64,000 nucleotides of DNA. Source: Mucilaginibacter sp. OK098. GTDB lineage: Bacteria > Bacteroidota > Bacteroidia > Sphingobacteriales > Sphingobacteriaceae. Location of the stretch: NCBI RefSeq assembly GCF_900142915.1, contig NZ_FRCM01000010.1, positions 1-64,000 of the forward strand, in the 5' to 3' direction. Both the position numbers and the translations under genes were made by a program. This document shows positions 60,870 through 64,000 of the stretch, in pieces (the stretch's first letter is position 1; every line of letters begins with the position of its first letter). The notes beneath the pieces were generated by a model. It saw nothing but the letters and a program-made list of their open reading frames with translations, was not told the origin of the DNA and ran no database searches.

Positions 60870-62267
60870 TTACTTGCTTTTTCGTTTTAAAGGGATATAA
60901 TATTTCTTCAATTTTTCATACATGTATCCCCGCCGTTTAGTGGCATCGGAAACAGATTCGTCTCCCGGGAAATCGTCATCCAATATTTTCGGGACCGCTA
61001 TGCGTTGTGAACTGTAAATACCTGAATTGCCGCTAAAGAAATAAGCGGTAAAACAGGCAACTGCAAATAACAGGGCGTGCTCACCACCAAATAATTCAAT
61101 GCCCATAAAGGTACAGGCCAGCGGGGTATTGGTTGCTCCGGCAAACACAGCAATAAAGCCCAGGGCGGCAAACAGGCCAACGGGAGCGTTTAATAAAGCC
61201 GATAAGGTATTGCCTAAAGTTGCTCCAATGTAGAACAAAGGCGTAACCTCGCCACCTTTAAAGCCTGTTGCAAGGGTAACTGTTGTATATATGGTTTTCC
61301 AGAGCCAGCTCCAGGTATCCGCTCCACCTGCATTAAAGGCTGAAGGGATAGTTACAGCTCCATGATATTCGGCATCAACACCCAGGCCCAGGTAATCGGG
61401 CTTGCCATTAAGGAAGGTGAGGCCGATGATTACAAGTCCGCCAAATACGGGGATCATCCAGTTATGTTTAAACAGCTTAAGGCAAATGCTTTTTATTTCG
61501 TGCACCATTCCCGCAAAAAGAAAGCTGGCGAGCCCAAAAATTGCGGATGCAATAATTACTTTACCCAGCAAAAACAAATCGAAATGCAGGTAATCGCTTA
61601 TCAAGCCGGGAGTGTGTGGTATTAGTGCAATATGATATTGTGTATGGTTAACGTGCCATGCGCCAACTGTTATATCGCCAACTACTGCCGCTACTAAAGC
61701 CGGAAGCAATGCATCGTATTTTATCCGGCCAATGGTTAAAACTTCCATGGCAAATATTGCCCCGGTAACCGGCGTGCCAAATACGGCCCCGAAGCCAGCT
61801 GCTATTCCTGCGGTAAGGATCAGTCGCGTATCCGGTCCGTTTAATTTAAACCATTTGCCAAACATGGCGGCAATGCTGCCGCCTATCTGTACAGCTGTGC
61901 CTTCACGCCCGGCTGAGCCGCCAAATAAATGTGTTATTATGGTAGTGAATAAAATAACCGGCGCCATTTTCCGGGGTACGCCTGCGCCTTCCTCATGAAT
62001 TTGGTCTATTATCAGGTTGTTACCTTTTTCGGAAGATTTGCCAACGGTTTGATAAATAAAATGAATGAGCAAGCCGGCTAACGGCAGCAGGAATAACAGC
62101 CATTTATGATCGAACCGGAAATGAGTGGCGGCAGTAAGAAGCCATAAAAAAAAAGCTACTACGCTGCCAATAGCTATTGCAACAGGGATGGTCATAATGG
62201 TCCAGCGAACCAGGTGCTTCACAATTGTAAAGTGTTCTTTAAAGGGGATAGGTCTGGTTTCAGTCAT
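60870..62267 (-). CDS. clcF: CLC-F type fluoride/proton antiporter
   Basis: The 465-residue membrane protein is a CLC-family carrier. Two sequence marks separate the fluoride subclass: GREGT (GSAGREGTAVQIGG, instead of GREGP) and GNNLI (KGNNLIIDQIHEEG, instead of GSGIP). Both appear here. CLC-F proteins export F- with protons and protect against fluoride. The gene is preceded on the same strand by a fluoride riboswitch and terminator at 62309-62472, which fits the function well. It is a single-gene unit. Confidence 0.88.
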   Translation of the reverse strand: MTETRPIPFKEHFTIVKHLVRWTIMTIPVAIAIGSVVAFFLWLLTAATHFRFDHKWLLFLLPLAGLLIHFIYQTVGKSSEKGNNLIIDQIHEEGAGVPRKMAPVILFTTIITHLFGGSAGREGTAVQIGGSIAAMFGKWFKLNGPDTRLILTAGIAAGFGAVFGTPVTGAIFAMEVLTIGRIKYDALLPALVAAVVGDITVGAWHVNHTQYHIALIPHTPGLISDYLHFDLFLLGKVIIASAIFGLASFLFAGMVHEIKSICLKLFKHNWMIPVFGGLVIIGLTFLNGKPDYLGLGVDAEYHGAVTIPSAFNAGGADTWSWLWKTIYTTVTLATGFKGGEVTPLFYIGATLGNTLSALLNAPVGLFAALGFIAVFAGATNTPLACTFMGIELFGGEHALLFAVACFTAYFFSGNSGIYSSQRIAVPKILDDDFPGDESVSDATKRRGYMYEKLKKYYIPLKRKSK

Positions 62268-62308
62268 TATGATTTAATGGCTTTAGGTTTAACAAAAAGG
62301 AAGGTAAT

Positions 62309-62333
62309 AAAAACCCGGCCGGATATTTCCGGG
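62309..62333 (-). terminator. Riboswitch-linked intrinsic terminator
   Basis: On the minus strand, hairpin cccggaaatatccggccggg is followed by tttttatt, between the fluoride aptamer and the clcF start at 62267. With ligand absent this would end transcription; it is the likely expression platform. Confidence 0.7.
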
Positions 62334-62409
62334 ATTTGATTATTATTAGGTACAGAATTTAAATTTTTCACCCACAAACTTTATATCAACAAGCTTTATT
62401 GCTTTTGAT

Positions 62410-62472
62410 CGATGTTGCAGGCGTCATCAGCGAATGCGGTTTTTAAAAGGAAGACACCATTTCCTGATGCAA
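62410..62472 (-). promoter_or_regulatory. Fluoride (crcB-type) riboswitch
   Basis: The minus strand reads gcatcaggaaatggtgtctt, then aaaaaccgcattcgctgatg and acgcctgcaac. This matches the crcB aptamer signature (GGnnAUGGnGU-UCC ... AACCGC ... GCUGAUGACGCCU). It lies about 140 nt upstream of the clcF start with a terminator between, as expected for a fluoride-induced ON switch. Confidence 0.82.
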
Positions 62473-62506
62473 GGTAAATTTATTTTTTAATTTATAAAAA
62501 TTAAAG

Positions 62507-62623
62507 GCTAAACAAATAGGGTAAACGCATTAAAAGGAGGCTCCATCGGAGCCTCCTTTTAATTTGCTTAGTGAGCCATAAGAAAAAATGATTTATTTAA
62601 TGCGTTTGCCCTGCTAAACAAAT
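62507..62623. mobile_element. 117-bp element with inverted ends and flanking direct repeats
   Basis: Inverted 16-bp repeats gggtaaacgcattaaa (62519-62534) and tttaatgcgtttgccc (62596-62611; one mismatch) are flanked by the direct repeat gctaaacaaat at 62507-62517 and 62613-62623. A strong hairpin (aaaaggaggctcc-atc-ggagcctcctttt, 62532-62560) sits inside. The layout fits a MITE-like insertion with an 11-bp target duplication. It lies between the riboswitch and the galactosidase gene. Confidence 0.6.
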
Positions 62624-62704
62624 GTATTGCGCGATTAAATTAATGTATTTGCGACATTTATTTTATTTCACTACTTTGCCTCACCAATTAATTCTCCGAA
62701 ACAG

Positions 62705-64000
62705 ATGAAAAAGCTTGCCGTATTACTTTTTGCATTAACTATCATTTCAAACCTGTGCAGCGCTCAGAAAGCCAGTCACACTTTTGCACTTGGCGATTCA
62801 ACATTTTTATTGGATGGCAAGCCATTGCAGCTCATCTCGGGTGAAATGCATTGCACCCGCATTCCGCGTGCGTATTGGCGACAACGGATGAAAATGGCAA
62901 AGGCAATGGGTTTAAATTCTATTGGTACCTACGTTTTCTGGAACGCACAGGAACCCTTAGAAGGGAAATATGATTTTACCGGCAATAACGATATTGCAGA
63001 ATTTGTACGGATAGCAAAAGAAGAAGGCCTTTGGGTTGTATTGCGCCCAAGTCCCTATGTATGTGCCGAGTGGGAGTTTGGCGGTTACCCGTGGTGGCTG
63101 CTAAAAGATAAAACCTTGAAAGTGCGCAGCAAAGACCCTAAGTTTTTGAAATACTACCATGATTATATTATGCAGCTGGGCAAGCAGCTTTCGCCGTTAC
63201 TGGTTACCAACGGGGGCAATATTTTAATGGTGCAGATAGAAAACGAATACGGCTCATATAGTAACGATAAAGAATACCTTGATATTAACCGTAAAATATT
63301 CCGTGAAGGTGGTTTTAGCGGTTTACTCTTTACCTGCGACGGTCCTACACAATTGCCAGCGGGTTATTTGCCGGGCTATTTACCTGCGGTAAACGGGTTG
63401 GATGATCCTAAAGCGGTAAAAGCGCTGATCAATAAATACCATGATGGTAAAGGGCCATATTACATAGCTGAATGGTACCCGGGCTGGTTTGATAGCTGGG
63501 GCACTCCCCATGCCGGCAGCAATGCTGATAAAGATGCCAAAAAGCTGGATGAGGTTTTAACCGCAGGGATCTCCATTAACCTTTATATGTTTCACGGTGG
63601 CACCACGCGCGATTTTATGAATGGTGCAAACATGAACAAGAAGGATCCTTATGATCCACAAACTTCCAGCTATGATTATGATGCGCCGCTGGATGAATCG
63701 GGCAATCCAACAGCCAAGTTTTATAAATTCAGGGAAGTAATTGAGAAACATTTGCCGGCAGGTGAGAAATTGCCTGCAGTGCCGGCAACAAATAAGGCCA
63801 TGGCTATTCCAAATATTAACCTGGTGAGCAGGGCTGCTTTGTTTAGCAACGCAGGGGTACCTGTTGTTTCGGCTAAGCCGCTTTGCTTTGAAGATTTGAA
63901 CCAGGGTTATGGCTTTGTACTATACCGTACCACACTTAAAAATGCAGCATCGGGACTTTTAAAAATTAAAGAAATGCGCGACTATGCCACAGTTTACTTA
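62705..64000 (+). CDS. GH35 beta-galactosidase, 3' end beyond window
   Basis: The frame starts at ATG 62705 and is open at base 64000 (432 codons present). It has a signal peptide (KLAVLLFALTIISNLCSAQ) and the GH35 TIM barrel: LISGEMHCTRIPRAYWRQRM, EEGLWVVLRPSPYVCAEWEF, acid/base Glu in MVQIENEYGSY and the nucleophile Glu in YYIAEWYPGWFDSWG. The enzyme likely acts on galactosides from plant polysaccharides, exported to the periplasm or surface. The C-terminal beta domains are cut off. Confidence 0.9.
   Translation, partial: MKKLAVLLFALTIISNLCSAQKASHTFALGDSTFLLDGKPLQLISGEMHCTRIPRAYWRQRMKMAKAMGLNSIGTYVFWNAQEPLEGKYDFTGNNDIAEFVRIAKEEGLWVVLRPSPYVCAEWEFGGYPWWLLKDKTLKVRSKDPKFLKYYHDYIMQLGKQLSPLLVTNGGNILMVQIENEYGSYSNDKEYLDINRKIFREGGFSGLLFTCDGPTQLPAGYLPGYLPAVNGLDDPKAVKALINKYHDGKGPYYIAEWYPGWFDSWGTPHAGSNADKDAKKLDEVLTAGISINLYMFHGGTTRDFMNGANMNKKDPYDPQTSSYDYDAPLDESGNPTAKFYKFREVIEKHLPAGEKLPAVPATNKAMAIPNINLVSRAALFSNAGVPVVSAKPLCFEDLNQGYGFVLYRTTLKNAASGLLKIKEMRDYATVYL

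Noticed and set aside
60870..62267. Ordinary chloride channel
   Set aside because: The GREGT and GNNLI motifs and the upstream fluoride riboswitch point to the CLC-F subclass.

Overview
The window looks like a chromosome segment from a Bacteroidota bacterium of the Sphingobacteriaceae, most like Mucilaginibacter or Pedobacter. Grounds: AT-leaning DNA with few Shine-Dalgarno sites, a fused RibBA, a very large TamB-like protein beside tsaD, ParE/ParC of the Bacteroidota type, a GH35 beta-galactosidase, DUF6702/HupE and DUF4267 proteins, and many short palindromic intergenic repeats. The genus is inference.

Region by region. 1-3856: the 3' part of the window's first gene is cut off; it encodes a secreted beta-propeller protein with six 123-bp NHL repeats. 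4376-7839: FAD monooxygenase, AraC regulator and two small DUF genes. 7840-10908: an accessory zone with three copies of a hairpin repeat (one split by a nested inverted-repeat element) around a DUF4157 double-metallopeptidase toxin-like gene. 11020-15640: a compact island between two palindromic repeats. Its minus-strand operon codes for a ubiquitin-like protein, an E2-like protein, a JAB-E1 fusion and a DUF6527 zinc protein; a divergent plus-strand operon codes for a sigma factor, an unknown protein and an ImmA/IrrE peptidase. 15871-20318: methionine aminopeptidase, then regulator/target pairs (DUF308 membrane protein with Crp/Fnr; NmrA oxidoreductase with HxlR), a relic of an NmrA paralogue and a small inverted-repeat element. 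20491-27433: a conflict/defence island (TOTE-type primase-helicase, DUF1016 PD-(D/E)XK nuclease, HEPN-like protein, unknown HTH/coiled-coil protein, an ORF with an in-frame TAG) ending near a tRNA-Met. 27877-37341: core genes (START-like, LptF/G, RibBA, TamB, TsaD). 37391-39323: a small peptide gene with a double-glycine leader beside a DGD glycosyltransferase-like protein with a PqqD-like tail, a candidate RiPP locus. 39629-50943: M28 peptidase, threonine synthase, M1 peptidase, HupE/UreJ, DUF6702, Crp/Fnr, Kelch lipoprotein and several secreted unknowns. 52140-60849: parE and parC separated by cytidine deaminase, an SGNH hydrolase, small genes and a frameshifted GxxExxY gene. 60870-62472: a CLC-F type fluoride antiporter preceded by a fluoride riboswitch and terminator. 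62705-64000: start of a GH35 beta-galactosidase.

The most unusual content is the ubiquitin-like island. Its E2-like protein contains no cysteine and its E1 lacks the usual CLxC-type cysteines, so its chemistry may differ from canonical conjugation. Next come the glycosyltransferase/RRE-like RiPP pair, the primase-helicase/nuclease/HEPN neighbourhood, and the orphan DUF4157 protein with two HExxH sites. All calls come from reading the sequence and family knowledge; no database search or folding was run.
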